DNA from: Roseiarcus sp963765375
GTDB lineage: Bacteria > Pseudomonadota > Alphaproteobacteria > Rhizobiales > Beijerinckiaceae
Reading direction: 5' to 3'
NCBI GenBank assembly: GCA_963765375.1
Contig: CAVXVZ010000003.1
Coordinates: forward strand, 1,054,001-1,118,000
Length of the DNA stretch: 64,000 nt
Part shown: one piece after another, positions 27,935 through 37,528 of the stretch
Layout: each line of letters opens with the position of its first letter
How positions within the stretch are numbered: the stretch's first letter is position 1
Position numbers and translations under genes: made by a program
The notes under the pieces: model-generated
The model's input: only the letters and a program-made list of their open reading frames with translations
What the model was told of the DNA's origin: nothing
The model's database searches: none

Positions 27935-28879
27935 ATGAGCAAGATCGCCCTCGTCGGAATGGGACTGGTGGGTCGCGCCTGGGCGATCAGCTTCGCCCGC
28001 GCCGGCCACGACGTCCTCCTCTGGGACGAGAAGCCGGATGCGGCCGATGAAGCGCTGCGGTTCGCCGACGAGATTCTGCCCGACCTCTCCGCCAATCAGC
28101 TGCTTGGCGATTCCCCGGCGGCCGTTCGCGCGCGCTTGCGCCGCGCCGCGACGCTGGAGGAAGCGCTGGACGGCGTAAGCCACGTCCAGGAGAGCACGCC
28201 CGAGGACGTCGGCGTCAAGCGGCATGTCTTCGCCCGCCTCGACGCGCTTGCCCCGGCGGGCGCGGTCCTCGCGAGCTCGACTTCGGCGATTCTGCCGTCG
28301 CGTTTCACCGAGGCGCTGCCGGGCCGCGGGCGCGCGCTCGTCGTCCACCCGATCAATCCGCCCTATCTTATTCCGGCGGTCGAGGTCGTGCCTGCGCCGT
28401 GGACGGACGCCGAGGTCGTCGAGCAGACGGCCGCGCTGATGCGCTCGGCCGGCCACGCGCCGATCGTGATGAAGCGCGAGATCGACGGCTTCCTGATGAA
28501 CCGCCTCCAGGGCGCGCTCCTGGAGGAGGCGTTCCGCCTCGTCGCCGACGGCTATGCCAGCGTCGAGGACGTCGACGTCGGCATTCGCGACGGGTTGGCG
28601 ATGCGCTGGGCGTTCATCGGTCCGTTCGAGACCATCGACCTCAACGCGCCGGGCGGCGTGCGCGACTACGCCAAGCGCTATCAGCGGATCTATGAGGAGA
28701 TCTTCCCCTCGTCGCAATGGCGGGCGGACTGGTCGGGGCCGGTGATGGACGTGATCGAGGCCGAACGGCGCCGGCGCCTGCCGGCCGACCGGTTGGCGGC
28801 GCGCCAGGCCTGGCGGGATCGGCGGCTGATGGCTCTCTCCGCGCATAAACGGCGCGCGGCGAAGGAGATCGGGGAGTGA
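27935..28879 (+). CDS. 3-hydroxyacyl-CoA dehydrogenase family (CRYL1/hydroxybutyryl-CoA dehydrogenase-like)
   Basis: 314 residues. The N-terminal Rossmann fold starts GMGLVGRAWAISFARAGHDV (GxGxxG), followed by HVQESTPEDVGVKR and the catalytic-site stretch VVHPINPPYLIPAVEVV with the His-Pro pair of the family. The C-terminal dimerisation domain begins near FLMNRLQGALLEEAFRLV. The single-domain layout and DGLAMRWAFIGPFETIDLNAPGG resemble lambda-crystallin (L-gulonate 3-dehydrogenase) and related hydroxy-acid dehydrogenases more than fatty-acid oxidation enzymes. It is 82 bases before the SDR gene on the same strand and may share a pathway. Confidence 0.82.
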   Translation: MSKIALVGMGLVGRAWAISFARAGHDVLLWDEKPDAADEALRFADEILPDLSANQLLGDSPAAVRARLRRAATLEEALDGVSHVQESTPEDVGVKRHVFARLDALAPAGAVLASSTSAILPSRFTEALPGRGRALVVHPINPPYLIPAVEVVPAPWTDAEVVEQTAALMRSAGHAPIVMKREIDGFLMNRLQGALLEEAFRLVADGYASVEDVDVGIRDGLAMRWAFIGPFETIDLNAPGGVRDYAKRYQRIYEEIFPSSQWRADWSGPVMDVIEAERRRRLPADRLAARQAWRDRRLMALSAHKRRAAKEIGE

Positions 28880-28961
28880 GGGCCGGCCGCCTGGGGCCGA
28901 TTGCCGAAGCGCTCCCAGCGTGATGTAAGCGTCTCAGTCCTTAGGACCGGAGGAGCGAACC

Positions 28962-29810
28962 GTGACCAATCATCCTGCGCTGGCGGCCGACCGGGTCGCG
29001 GTCGTCACCGGCGCGGCGAGCGGCATCGGCCTTGCCGCCTCGGCCAAATTCGCCGCGCTCGGCATGAAAGTGTGCATGGCCGACGCGAACGGGGAGGCGC
29101 TCGAGGCCGCCGCCGCCAAGCTGCGTGAGGCGGCTGAGCGTCCCGACGCGGTCAGGACCTTCGCTGTCGACGTGAGCCAATTCGGGGACGTCCAGCGCCT
29201 GAAGACGTCGGTCTTCGACGCCTTCGGCGAGGTCGCGGTATTGATGAACAATGCGGGGACCGGCGGCGGGGGCGGACTGTTCGCCGATCCCGCCCGGTGG
29301 CGGCGCATCATCGACGTCAATCTCATGGGCGTGGTCAACGGGGTCCAGACTTTCGCCCCGGACATGATCCGCCAGGAAAGCCCAGCGGCGATCGTCAACA
29401 CCGGCTCCAAGCAGGGCATCACCTGTCCGCCCGGCGACACCGCCTACAATGTCTCGAAAGCCGGGGTGAAGGTCGTGACCGAAGCGCTGGCGCACGAATT
29501 GCGCAACATCGATGGCTGCCAAGTGAGTGCGCATCTGCTCATTCCGGGGTTCACGTTCACCGGCATGACCGCGGGCTCGAACATCGCCAAGCCCGCGGGC
29601 GCCTGGACGGCGGAGCAGGTGGTCGATTTCATGCTCGCTTCGATGGCCGCCGGCGACTTCTACATCCTTTGCCCCGACAACGATGTGCCGCGGGAATTGG
29701 ACGAGCGGCGAATCCTTTGGGCCGCGGGCGACATTGTCGAGAACCGCCCCCCGCTCTCCCGCTGGCATCCCGACTACAAGGACGCCTTCGCCAAATTCGC
29801 CAGGAACTAG
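28962..29810 (+). CDS. short-chain dehydrogenase/reductase
   Basis: 282 residues from GTG 28962, with GGAGGAG close upstream. Classical SDR motifs: TGAASGIGLA for the cofactor, NNAGTG, and YNVSKAG with the catalytic Tyr and Lys. The C-terminal 60 residues (LCPDNDVPRELDERRILWAAGDIVENRPPLSRWHPDY) form an extension seen in a subgroup of SDRs of unknown substrate. It ends in a CTAG shared with the stop of parE on the other strand. Confidence 0.88.
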   Translation: MTNHPALAADRVAVVTGAASGIGLAASAKFAALGMKVCMADANGEALEAAAAKLREAAERPDAVRTFAVDVSQFGDVQRLKTSVFDAFGEVAVLMNNAGTGGGGGLFADPARWRRIIDVNLMGVVNGVQTFAPDMIRQESPAAIVNTGSKQGITCPPGDTAYNVSKAGVKVVTEALAHELRNIDGCQVSAHLLIPGFTFTGMTAGSNIAKPAGAWTAEQVVDFMLASMAAGDFYILCPDNDVPRELDERRILWAAGDIVENRPPLSRWHPDYKDAFAKFARN

Positions 29811-31837
29811 ACGTCCACGAGCTCGAGCGATCTCGGCGCGCGCTCCTGAATGAATGCGAAACGGGCCTCGGGCTTCGAGCCCATCAGACGCTCCACCGCC
29901 TCGGCCGTCGCGTCGCTGTCCTGCGCGAGCAAGGCGACGCGCAACAGCGTTCGCTTGGCGGGATCCATCGTCGTGTCGCGCAGATCGCGCGCCGGCATTT
30001 CTCCGAGGCCCTTGAACCGGCTGACCTCGATCGCGCCTCGGCCGGTAAATCCCGACTTGAGCAACCTCTCCTTGTCCGCCTCATCGCGCGCGTAAAGCGA
30101 GCGCGCTCCCTGCGTCAGCCGGTAGAGCGGCGGGACGGCGAGATACAAATGGCCTTCCTCGATGAGTTTCGGCGTCTGCCGGTAAAAGAAGGTGATCAGG
30201 AGCGAGGCGATGTGGGCCCCGTCGACATCCGCGTCGGTCATGACGATGATCTTGTCGTAGCGGAGGTCGGACGATCGGTAATGGGCGCCGGCGCCGGCGC
30301 CGAGCGCCTGCATGAGATCGGAAAGCTGCTGGTTTTGCGCCAGCTTGTCGCGCGCAGCTGACGCCACGTTGAGAATCTTCCCGCGCAATGGGAGCACGGC
30401 CTGCGAGGCCCGGTCGCGGGCCTGCTTGGCCGATCCGCCCGCCGAGTCGCCTTCGACGATGAACAATTCGGAGCCTTGCGCCGACGAGTTTGTGCAGTCG
30501 GCGAGCTTGCCGGGCAGCCGGAGCTTGCGCACCGCGGTCTTGCGCGCGACTTCTTTTTCCATCCGCCGGCGGATGCGCTCCTCGGCGCGCTCGATTCCCC
30601 AGTCGAGGAGCTTGGCCGCCTGGCTCGGCGCCGCCGCGAGCCAGTGGTCGAAGGCGTCGCGCACCGCGCCCTCGACCAGTCGCGCGGCGTCGGCGGTCTG
30701 CAAACGGCCCTTGTTCTGGCCCTGGAACTCCGGCTCGCGAATGAAGATCGAAATCAACGCGGCGCAGCTCACCATCACGTCGTCGGTCGTGAGCGCGGCC
30801 GCGCGCTTGCTTTGCCCGATCCGGTCCGCATGGTCTTTCAGACCACGCAGCAAGGCGGTGCGGAGACCCAATTCATGGGTGCCGCCGTCGGATGTCGGGA
30901 TCGTGTTGCAATAGGAATGAACGAACCCGTCAGCGTCCGCGAGCCAGCAAATCGCCCACTCGACCGAGCCGTGCTTCCCGCTCTTATCGACCCGGCCGGT
31001 GAAAACCTGATCGGCTACGAGTTCCTGACCCTCGATGTCGGCTGCGAGGTAGTCTCGAAGCCCGCCGGGAAAATGGAACGTGGCTTCCGCCGGGACCCTC
31101 GCGCCCTCGCCGATGAGCGAGGCCGCGCAGCGCCATCGGATCTCGACGCCTCCGAACAGATAGGCCTTCGAGCGCGCCATCCTGAACACGCGCGCGGGAT
31201 CAAACCGCGCCTGCGCTCCGAATATCTGGGGATCCGGCAAAAACCGCACTTTGGTGCCGCGGCGGTTCGGCGTCTTGCCGACGATCGTGAGCGGGGTCGT
31301 GGGCTTGCCGCGTTCGAACGTCTGGCGATAGAGCGTCTGGCTGCGCGCGACCTCGACTTCGAGCCTTTCCGAGAGCGCGTTCACGACCGATACGCCGACG
31401 CCATGAAGTCCGCCCGAGGTTTCGTAGGCGCCGCTGTCGAACTTGCCGCCCGCGTGCAGCATCGTCATGATGACTTCGAGCGCGGATTTCTTGGGAAATT
31501 TCGGGTGCGGGTCGACCGGCATGCCGCGGCCGTTGTCGACGACGCTCAGCCAGCCGCCCTCCTCGAGGGAGACTTCAATGAAGGTGGCGTGGCCGGCCAC
31601 CGCCTCATCCATCGAATTGTCGATGACTTCGGCGAAGAGGTGATGAAGGGCGTTTGCGTCGGTCCCGCCCACGTACATTCCCGGACGCCGCCGAACGGGC
31701 TCCAGCCCCTCGAGCACTTCGATCGAGGCGGCGTTGTAGTCGGCTCCGCGAGGCGCGCCGTTGCGCGCCGGAGACTTGCCCTTGATGGGCGCCGGTCTGC
31801 CGCGCTGCGGCGCGGCCGCGCCGAAAAGATCGTTCAT
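29807..31837 (-). CDS. parE: DNA topoisomerase IV subunit B
   Basis: 676 residues from ATG 31837. GHKL ATPase domain: EVIDNSMDEA, DNGRGMPVD and GGLHGVGVSVVNALS. TOPRIM domain: IVEGDSAGGSAKQARDR and TDADVDGAHI. C-terminal GyrB domain ends FSFIQERAP-like (ARFAFIQERAPRSLELVDV). With ParC it decatenates chromosomes. The N-terminal 40 residues are basic, Gly/Pro/Ala rich. A GTG at 31849 would add four residues. Stops of parE and the convergent SDR overlap. Confidence 0.95.
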   Translation of the reverse strand: MNDLFGAAAPQRGRPAPIKGKSPARNGAPRGADYNAASIEVLEGLEPVRRRPGMYVGGTDANALHHLFAEVIDNSMDEAVAGHATFIEVSLEEGGWLSVVDNGRGMPVDPHPKFPKKSALEVIMTMLHAGGKFDSGAYETSGGLHGVGVSVVNALSERLEVEVARSQTLYRQTFERGKPTTPLTIVGKTPNRRGTKVRFLPDPQIFGAQARFDPARVFRMARSKAYLFGGVEIRWRCAASLIGEGARVPAEATFHFPGGLRDYLAADIEGQELVADQVFTGRVDKSGKHGSVEWAICWLADADGFVHSYCNTIPTSDGGTHELGLRTALLRGLKDHADRIGQSKRAAALTTDDVMVSCAALISIFIREPEFQGQNKGRLQTADAARLVEGAVRDAFDHWLAAAPSQAAKLLDWGIERAEERIRRRMEKEVARKTAVRKLRLPGKLADCTNSSAQGSELFIVEGDSAGGSAKQARDRASQAVLPLRGKILNVASAARDKLAQNQQLSDLMQALGAGAGAHYRSSDLRYDKIIVMTDADVDGAHIASLLITFFYRQTPKLIEEGHLYLAVPPLYRLTQGARSLYARDEADKERLLKSGFTGRGAIEVSRFKGLGEMPARDLRDTTMDPAKRTLLRVALLAQDSDATAEAVERLMGSKPEARFAFIQERAPRSLELVDV

Positions 31838-32005
31838 GTCCACTTTCACATTTTGACGAATCGGGTCCCAAATAAACTAACATGGGCGAGGCTGGAACGA
31901 AAATAGAACACTCGCCGACGCTGGGGCGCGTTTCAAGCCTGCAACCGCCCGCTGACATTGGTGCAAGCGGGCGGAAGCAGGCGAAGAGCCAGCCTCGAAA
32001 TGGTT

Positions 32006-32800
32006 TTACATTCCGGTCAGCAATGTGCGGGTCGCGGCGGCGATGTCCTTGTGGCGCATCAGCGCCTCGCCGACCAGGAAGGCTTCGACGCCGGCCCTGG
32101 CAAGCCGCTTGCAGTCGGCGTGATCGGAGATGCCGCTTTCGGCGACCACGATCTTTCCGTTCGGAATTGAGGGCAGCAGCCGCTCGCACACCTCGAGCGA
32201 GGTCTCGAACGTATGGAGGTTGCGATTGTTGACCCCGATCAGCCGCCCTTCGAGAGTGAGGGCACGTTTGAGCTCATTCTCGTCATGGGTCTCGATCAGG
32301 ACGTCGAGGCCAAGATCATGCGCGGTCTTGTTGAGGGTCTTGGCGATCTCGTCGTCGACGGCGGCCATGATGATGAGGATGCAGTCGGCGCCCCAGGCGC
32401 GCGCTTCCAGCACCTGATAGGCGTCGAATAGAAAATCCTTGCGCAAAATCGGGAGCGTCGTCGCCTTTCGCGCCTTGATCAAGTGCTCGGGCGCGCCCTG
32501 AAACGAAGGGCCGTCGGTCAGCACCGAGAGGCAGGCTGCCCCGCCGGCCTGATAGGCCTTGGCGAGGGCGGCCGGGTCGAAATCCTCCCGGATCATGCCC
32601 TTCGAGGGGCTCGCCTTCTTGATTTCGGCGATGAGGCCGAACCGTCCCTCTTCGATCGCCCGTTCCAGCGCCTTGATGAAACCGCGCGGCGGAGATTGGC
32701 CTTCGATCTCGCGCTCCAAAGTCACCCGCGGCACCCTGACCTTGGCCTCTGCGATTTCGCGGCGCTTATAGCTTTCGATCTTTTTGAGGATGTCAGCCAT
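32006..32800 (-). CDS. trpC: indole-3-glycerol phosphate synthase
   Basis: 264 residues, a complete TIM barrel. It closes the ring of carboxyphenylaminodeoxyribulose phosphate to give indole-3-glycerol phosphate in tryptophan synthesis. Active-site Lys in IAEIKKASPSKG, the conserved LRKDFLFDAYQV, Glu/Asn in GVNNRNLHTFET and VAESGISDHAD are all present. It lies 14 bases after trpD on the same strand, in the order trpG-trpD-trpC. Confidence 0.96.
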   Translation of the reverse strand: MADILKKIESYKRREIAEAKVRVPRVTLEREIEGQSPPRGFIKALERAIEEGRFGLIAEIKKASPSKGMIREDFDPAALAKAYQAGGAACLSVLTDGPSFQGAPEHLIKARKATTLPILRKDFLFDAYQVLEARAWGADCILIIMAAVDDEIAKTLNKTAHDLGLDVLIETHDENELKRALTLEGRLIGVNNRNLHTFETSLEVCERLLPSIPNGKIVVAESGISDHADCKRLARAGVEAFLVGEALMRHKDIAAATRTLLTGM

Positions 32801-32814
32801 CAGCGTTCCGACTT

Positions 32815-33829
32815 TCAGGCGTTCGAGACTGCGATCAATCGATCAAGCGTCCGGCGGGCGGCGCCCGAGCGGATCGCCGCTTCACCCATGGCCACGCCGT
32901 CCTTGATCGCCCCGGCTTTGCCCGCGACCACGAGCGCAGCCGCCGTGGTCATAAGCCCAATATCACGAAAGGCGCCCGGCGCGCCGTCGAGGACGTCGAT
33001 CAGCGCCTTGGCGTTGTGCGCCGGATCCCCGCCCTTGAGCGCCTCGGGCGCGGAGCGGGCGAGGCCCGCCGCTTCCGGCGTCAATTCGAAGGCGTGAAGC
33101 GCGCCCCCTTTCAGCTCCACGAACTCTGGTCGGCGCGGTGACGGTGATCTCGTCGAGGCCGTCGAGGCCATGGGTGACCCAAACGCGCTCTGAGCCGAAA
33201 TTCCGCAGCACCTCGGCGATCGGCTCGAGCCAGGCGGCGGAGAAGACGCCGACGATCTGGCGCTTGACGCCAGCCGGATTGGAGAGCGGCCCAAGCAGAT
33301 TGAAAATGGTGCGCGTGCCGAGCTCGACCCGCGTCGGACCGACATGGCGCATCGATGCATGATGGGCGGGCGCCATCATGAAGCCGATCCCGGCCTCATG
33401 GATGCAGCGTTCGACGCCGTCCGGCGAAAGCCCGATCTTGACCCCGAGCGCAACGAGCGTATCAGCGGCGCCCGAGCGCGAAGACATTGCACGGTTGCCG
33501 TGCTTGGCGACCGGCACGCCGCAGGCGGCGGTGATGATCGCGGCCAGGGTCGAAACATTGTAGGAGCCCGAACCGTCGCCGCCGGTGCCGACAATGTCGA
33601 TGGCGTCCGGCGGCGCCTTAACGCCAATCATCTTCGCCCGCATCGCCGCGACCGCGCCGGTGATCTCCTCGACCGTCTCGCCCCGGACCCTCAGCGCCAT
33701 CAGGAATCCGCCCATCTGCGAGGGCGTCACCTCGCCCGAGAGCATCGAATCGAAGGCGCTTTCCGCCTCGGCCCGGGTCAGCGTCGCCCCCGCGGCGACT
33801 TTGGCGATCAGAGGCTTGAAGGATTCCAT
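32815..33829 (-). pseudogene. trpD: anthranilate phosphoribosyltransferase gene with an apparent one-base frameshift
   Basis: The first 236 codons encode a normal TrpD: GTGGDGSGSYNVSTLAA, KHGNRAMSSRSGAADTL and the Asp/Glu site GLDGLDEIT are intact. After TAPTRV the frame changes; an extra base at about 33121-33124 converts the expected VELKGG into a different reading. In the +1 frame the normal C-terminal third continues (ALHAFELTPEAAGL...) to the stop at 32815. Removing one base gives a 337-residue protein, the usual length. Flanking trpG and trpC are intact, and a tryptophan auxotrophy seems unlikely, so sequencing error is the first suspect. Confidence 0.9.
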
Positions 33830-33849
33830 GACCTCGTTTCGCGTTCCCC

Positions 33850-34452
33850 TCAGAAAGCCTGGTGGCGCTTATGGAACGCGGCCGCCAAGTCCAAGAAATT
33901 CCGCAAGATTTGCCGCCCGTGCTCGCTGGCGATGCTCTCCGGATGGAACTGCACTCCGAACACCGGGCGGTCACGGTGCTCAACGCCCATGACGAGCCCG
34001 TCGTCGCTTTCGGCGCTGATCTCGAGTTCAGAAGGCGCGCTTGATCGCTCGATGATGAGCGAGTGATAGCGCGTCGCCTGAAAGGGTCCGTTCAGGCCTC
34101 GAAACAACCCGCGCGCGTGATGCGAAATGCGCGAGACCTTGCCGTGCATCGGCGCCGGCGCGCGGACGACGTCGCCGCCGAACGCCTGCCCGATCGCCTG
34201 ATGGCCGAGACAGACGCCGAGCATTGGCGTCGTTTCGCTGGCCGAGCGGACGAGGTCGAGGCACACGCCCGCCTCGTTCGGCGTGCAGGGCCCGGGCGAC
34301 AGCACGATCGCGTCCGGCCTCGAGGCGATCGCGTCCGCGACCGTGATCTCATCGTTGCGCCACACGGACACTTCCGCGCCCAGTTCCCCAAGGTAATGGA
34401 CGAGGTTGAAGGTGAAGCTGTCATAGTTGTCGATCAGCGTGACGCGTTGCAT
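33850..34452 (-). CDS. trpG: anthranilate/aminodeoxychorismate synthase glutamine amidotransferase
   Basis: 200 residues of the class I glutamine amidotransferase family: LIDNYDSFTFNLVHYL start, nucleophile Cys81 in GVCLGHQ, and the His-Glu dyad in QFHPESI. It supplies ammonia for anthranilate formation by TrpE. The same subunit can serve PabB, so the product may act in folate synthesis as well. It lies 20 bases before trpD. No trpE is upstream; the next gene is a DUF1127 gene. Confidence 0.93.
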   Translation of the reverse strand: MQRVTLIDNYDSFTFNLVHYLGELGAEVSVWRNDEITVADAIASRPDAIVLSPGPCTPNEAGVCLDLVRSASETTPMLGVCLGHQAIGQAFGGDVVRAPAPMHGKVSRISHHARGLFRGLNGPFQATRYHSLIIERSSAPSELEISAESDDGLVMGVEHRDRPVFGVQFHPESIASEHGRQILRNFLDLAAAFHKRHQAF

Positions 34453-34696
34453 CCCAACTCCCGCTCGAAGGGGAGCCGTCTTTTCCGATGCTGCGCCGCG
34501 CCCGTCAAGCCGAGCCCGCAGCGCAACGCATTCCCGGTTGAAGTCGCAATATGTTCGCGGCGCTCAACCCGCGAGCGACGGAGTTTGTTCCATGAGCGTC
34601 AATGTCCAACGAGCAAGCGCGCAGCGCTATCGCTCGCGACGCGAGCGCGAAAGTTCCGCTCGCCCCTCAACCTTGCGGCGAACGGACGTGCGGACT

Positions 34697-34951
34697 TCAG
34701 AGCCGCTGAGTTGCGGCCAGCGCCCAAGGGTCCAGTCCCGGCTCTTCGTAACCGACGATCGCCGCCCGTTCGCCGAGTGTCATGCCGACGTCGTCGAGGT
34801 ACCGGCGCGGGAGCGCCGCGAGCCGGCTGCGATCGACGGCGGCTTCAGCCCGCTCGGCCAATTGGTTAAGAATTCGTTTCACGAATCTGACCGCCGACGA
34901 GATGCCGAAATCGGCATCGGAATGAGTGAGATCTGTGGTGGAGGCGGTCAT
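34697..34951 (-). CDS. small DUF1127 protein
   Basis: 84 residues. The C-terminal half carries the DUF1127 core LAALPRRYLDDVGMTLGERAAIVGYEEPGL, with the usual Arg-rich helix before it (RSRLAALPRR). These small Arg-rich proteins occur in many alphaproteobacteria and some act in RNA turnover and phosphate or carbon homeostasis. It is divergent from a LysR gene of the GcvA class, an arrangement common in the order. Confidence 0.75.
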   Translation of the reverse strand: MTASTTDLTHSDADFGISSAVRFVKRILNQLAERAEAAVDRSRLAALPRRYLDDVGMTLGERAAIVGYEEPGLDPWALAATQRL

Positions 34952-35070
34952 GTTACTAATCCTTAGCCATAAATTGCGTCGCTCGCGCCCCGTTTCACCG
35001 AGCTATATAAGGAAATGGCGCGCCGCAGCAAATCATTCCTTCTTTGCCAATCGTATAGTAGAGCTAAACG

Positions 35071-35997
35071 ATGAGCCTCCTTCACCGCCTGCCGCCGGTC
35101 AACGCGCTGCGCGCCTTCGAGGTCGTCGCGCGCCACTTGTCGTTCGCTCGCGCCGCGGAGGAGCTGCACGTGACCAAGGCCGCGGTCGCCCAGCAGGTGC
35201 GGGCCCTCGAGCGGGATATCGGCGCAAGGCTCGTCGAGCGAAATGGGCGCGGACTTCAGCTGACCGAAGCGGGCGCGGCCGGCGCCGGCGCGCTCACGGA
35301 AGGGTTCGCGCTTCTCGCCAAGTCAGCGCGCGCCATGCGCGAGGGCAAAGGGCGCCGCTTTCTCGTGATCAATTCGGCGCCGTCGTTCGCCGCGACCTGG
35401 CTCGTTGGCCGGATCGGCAAGTTCAAGGCGCGCCATCCCGAGACCGACGTCCTGATCGACGCCAATCCAATCGACGAAGCGCTCGAGTCCGGCGCCGCGG
35501 ACGCCCTCATCCGCTGGGGCGCTGGCGAGTTCCCGGATCATACGGCCACCCTTTTGTTCAAGGAGGATGTGTTTCCAGTCTGCGCGCCGGGGCTCGTCGC
35601 CGGCCCCGATCCGCTGCGATCGCCCGAGGACTTGAGCCGCCACACGCTTCTGCATCTCGACTGGAACCCGGCCCATGCGTCCTGGCCGACCTGGTCCGAC
35701 TGGCTCAAGGCGGCCGGCGCGCGCCATGTCGAAGCGACGCACGGCGTCTTCTTCAATAACATGGCGATGACGCTCCGCGCCGCCGCGCAAGGGCAGGGGG
35801 TGGCGCTGACCTCGTTCGCGATCGCCGCCGACGAACTCGCCGCCGGGCGCCTCGTCCAGCCGTTCAAGACCAGCGTCTCGACGCCGTTCGGCTACTATTT
35901 CGTCTGCCGTCCGGACGAAACCAATTCCCCGCGCATCAGGGCCCTGCGCGAGTTCCTGAGCGAGGAGGCGGCGCTGTCGTCGGCGGACCCGGGATGA
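35071..35997 (+). CDS. LysR-family regulator, GcvA type
   Basis: 308 residues. Starts MSLLHRLPPVNALRAFEVVARHLSFARAAEELHVTKAAVAQQVRALE, the typical GcvA-class winged helix. The effector-binding domain contains SFAATWLVGRIGKFKARHPE and the GcvA-like DALIRWGAGEFPDHTATLLF. It probably regulates the divergent DUF1127 gene; the 119-base gap contains AT-rich stretches suitable for promoters. Its effector is unknown. Confidence 0.86.
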   Translation: MSLLHRLPPVNALRAFEVVARHLSFARAAEELHVTKAAVAQQVRALERDIGARLVERNGRGLQLTEAGAAGAGALTEGFALLAKSARAMREGKGRRFLVINSAPSFAATWLVGRIGKFKARHPETDVLIDANPIDEALESGAADALIRWGAGEFPDHTATLLFKEDVFPVCAPGLVAGPDPLRSPEDLSRHTLLHLDWNPAHASWPTWSDWLKAAGARHVEATHGVFFNNMAMTLRAAAQGQGVALTSFAIAADELAAGRLVQPFKTSVSTPFGYYFVCRPDETNSPRIRALREFLSEEAALSSADPG

Positions 35998-36048
35998 GAT
36001 GGTGATCTCCAGCATTGCTCGCCCCTCGCGATGACGGCGCCGCCCCGG

Positions 36049-37512
36049 TCAGGATGAATCGTGCTCGCCTCCCCGCACCTTCCCAAACGCAGCCAGCGCC
36101 CGTGCGCGCGCGACGGCGTGGTCGACGATCGGTTGCGGATAAATCTTGCCGAGGACGATTCCGGCGCGCTTGAGCGCCTCGGCGGGCGCCCGCCACGGCG
36201 CGTGCGTATGCGAGGCTTCGAGCTGCGCAAGCTCGGGAACCCAGCGGCGCACGTAGGCGACGTCGGGGTCGAACTTCTCCGCCTGGATCACCGGATTGAA
36301 AATGCGGAAATAGGGGGCGGCGTCAGCGCCCGACCCCGCGACCCACTGCCAGCCCACCGGATTGTTGGCCGGATCGGCGTCGATGAGCGTGTCCCAGAAC
36401 CATTGCTCGCCGCGCCGCCAGTCGATCAGAAGATGCTTGACGAGGAACGAGGCCGCAATCATGCGGACGCGATTGTGCATGAATCCGGTGCGCCACAGCT
36501 GGCGCATTCCGGCGTCGACGATCGGATAGCCGGTCCGCCCATGCGCCCAGGCGCGAAAACCCTCGTCATCGTCGCGCCAGGGAAAGCGCTCGAATACGCG
36601 TCGCAGCGGGCGCGTCGCGAGTTCGGGATGTCGATAAAGGAGCGCCGCCGCGAAGTCGCGCCAGCCGAGTTCGGCCATGAATTTGTCGGCGTCGCGTTGC
36701 AGGGCCGGCCGGGCCGCGGCGGCGCCCTCCACGGCGGCGGCGATGCGGCGGGTTGAAATCTCGCCGAAGCGCAGGTGAGCCGAAAGGCGCGAAGTCGTCT
36801 CGCGTGACGTCAGGTCGCGGCCTTCGGCATAGCCGGCGAGCGGGCCGTCGATGAACCGCGCGAGCGCGGCGAGCGCGCCCGCTTCGCCGGGGGTCTCGCC
36901 GAGCGCAAGCTCGCCCGACCAGTCGGGTTTGACCGGCATAAGGGCGAGCGTCTCGATCGTGGCCCGCTCCGGGGCGTCCTCGGGCCAGGGCGCGGGCCTA
37001 AGGCGATCAGGCGCGCGTGACGGGTCGGGCAGAGGCGGAAGCGCGCGGTGGCGGCGCCAGAAGGCGGAAAAGCTGGCGGGCGGCGCGCCGCCCGGCTTTG
37101 CGACCTCCCACGGCTCGCGCATGAGCCGGCCGTTGAAGCTCAGGGCCTCGACGCCGCGCTCGCGCAGGCGCGTCTTGACCGCGGAGTCGAGCGCGATCGC
37201 CGCGCCCTCGTAGCGCCGGGTCCAGAGAACGCGGCCGGCGTTGGCCGCGGCGACGAGCGCGAGGATCATCTTGTCCGCCTCGCCGCGGATGATGTCGAGC
37301 CGCCCGCCGCGCGCCGCGAGGCGCTCCTCCATCGCCTTCAGCGACTGGGCGAGGCGCCATTTCGCCGTGCCGCCGAGCGGGCGGCCGTTGCGAGGCGAAT
37401 CGTCGCGAACATAGACATGGAGAGCCGGACGATCCGCGGCGGCCAGAATCGCCGGCTGGTCGTCGAGGCGGAAGTCGTCACGCAGCCAGACGATGTCCGC
37501 GCCTGCGCTCAA
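36049..37512 (-). CDS. phrB: deoxyribodipyrimidine photolyase (CPD class I)
   Basis: 487 residues. N-terminal photolyase domain (IVWLRDDFRLDDQPAIL); a C-terminal FAD-binding domain shows GRTGYPIVDAGMRQLWRTGFMHNRVRM, LLIDWRRGEQWF and DADPANNPVGWQWVAGSG, the FAD contacts of the family. It repairs UV-made pyrimidine dimers with light. The antenna chromophore cannot be told from sequence. It lies 16 bases before the RNase D gene's stop in the transcript order. Confidence 0.94.
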   Translation of the reverse strand: MSAGADIVWLRDDFRLDDQPAILAAADRPALHVYVRDDSPRNGRPLGGTAKWRLAQSLKAMEERLAARGGRLDIIRGEADKMILALVAAANAGRVLWTRRYEGAAIALDSAVKTRLRERGVEALSFNGRLMREPWEVAKPGGAPPASFSAFWRRHRALPPLPDPSRAPDRLRPAPWPEDAPERATIETLALMPVKPDWSGELALGETPGEAGALAALARFIDGPLAGYAEGRDLTSRETTSRLSAHLRFGEISTRRIAAAVEGAAAARPALQRDADKFMAELGWRDFAAALLYRHPELATRPLRRVFERFPWRDDDEGFRAWAHGRTGYPIVDAGMRQLWRTGFMHNRVRMIAASFLVKHLLIDWRRGEQWFWDTLIDADPANNPVGWQWVAGSGADAAPYFRIFNPVIQAEKFDPDVAYVRRWVPELAQLEASHTHAPWRAPAEALKRAGIVLGKIYPQPIVDHAVARARALAAFGKVRGGEHDSS

Positions 37513-37528
37513 AACCGTCCGTCCGGTC

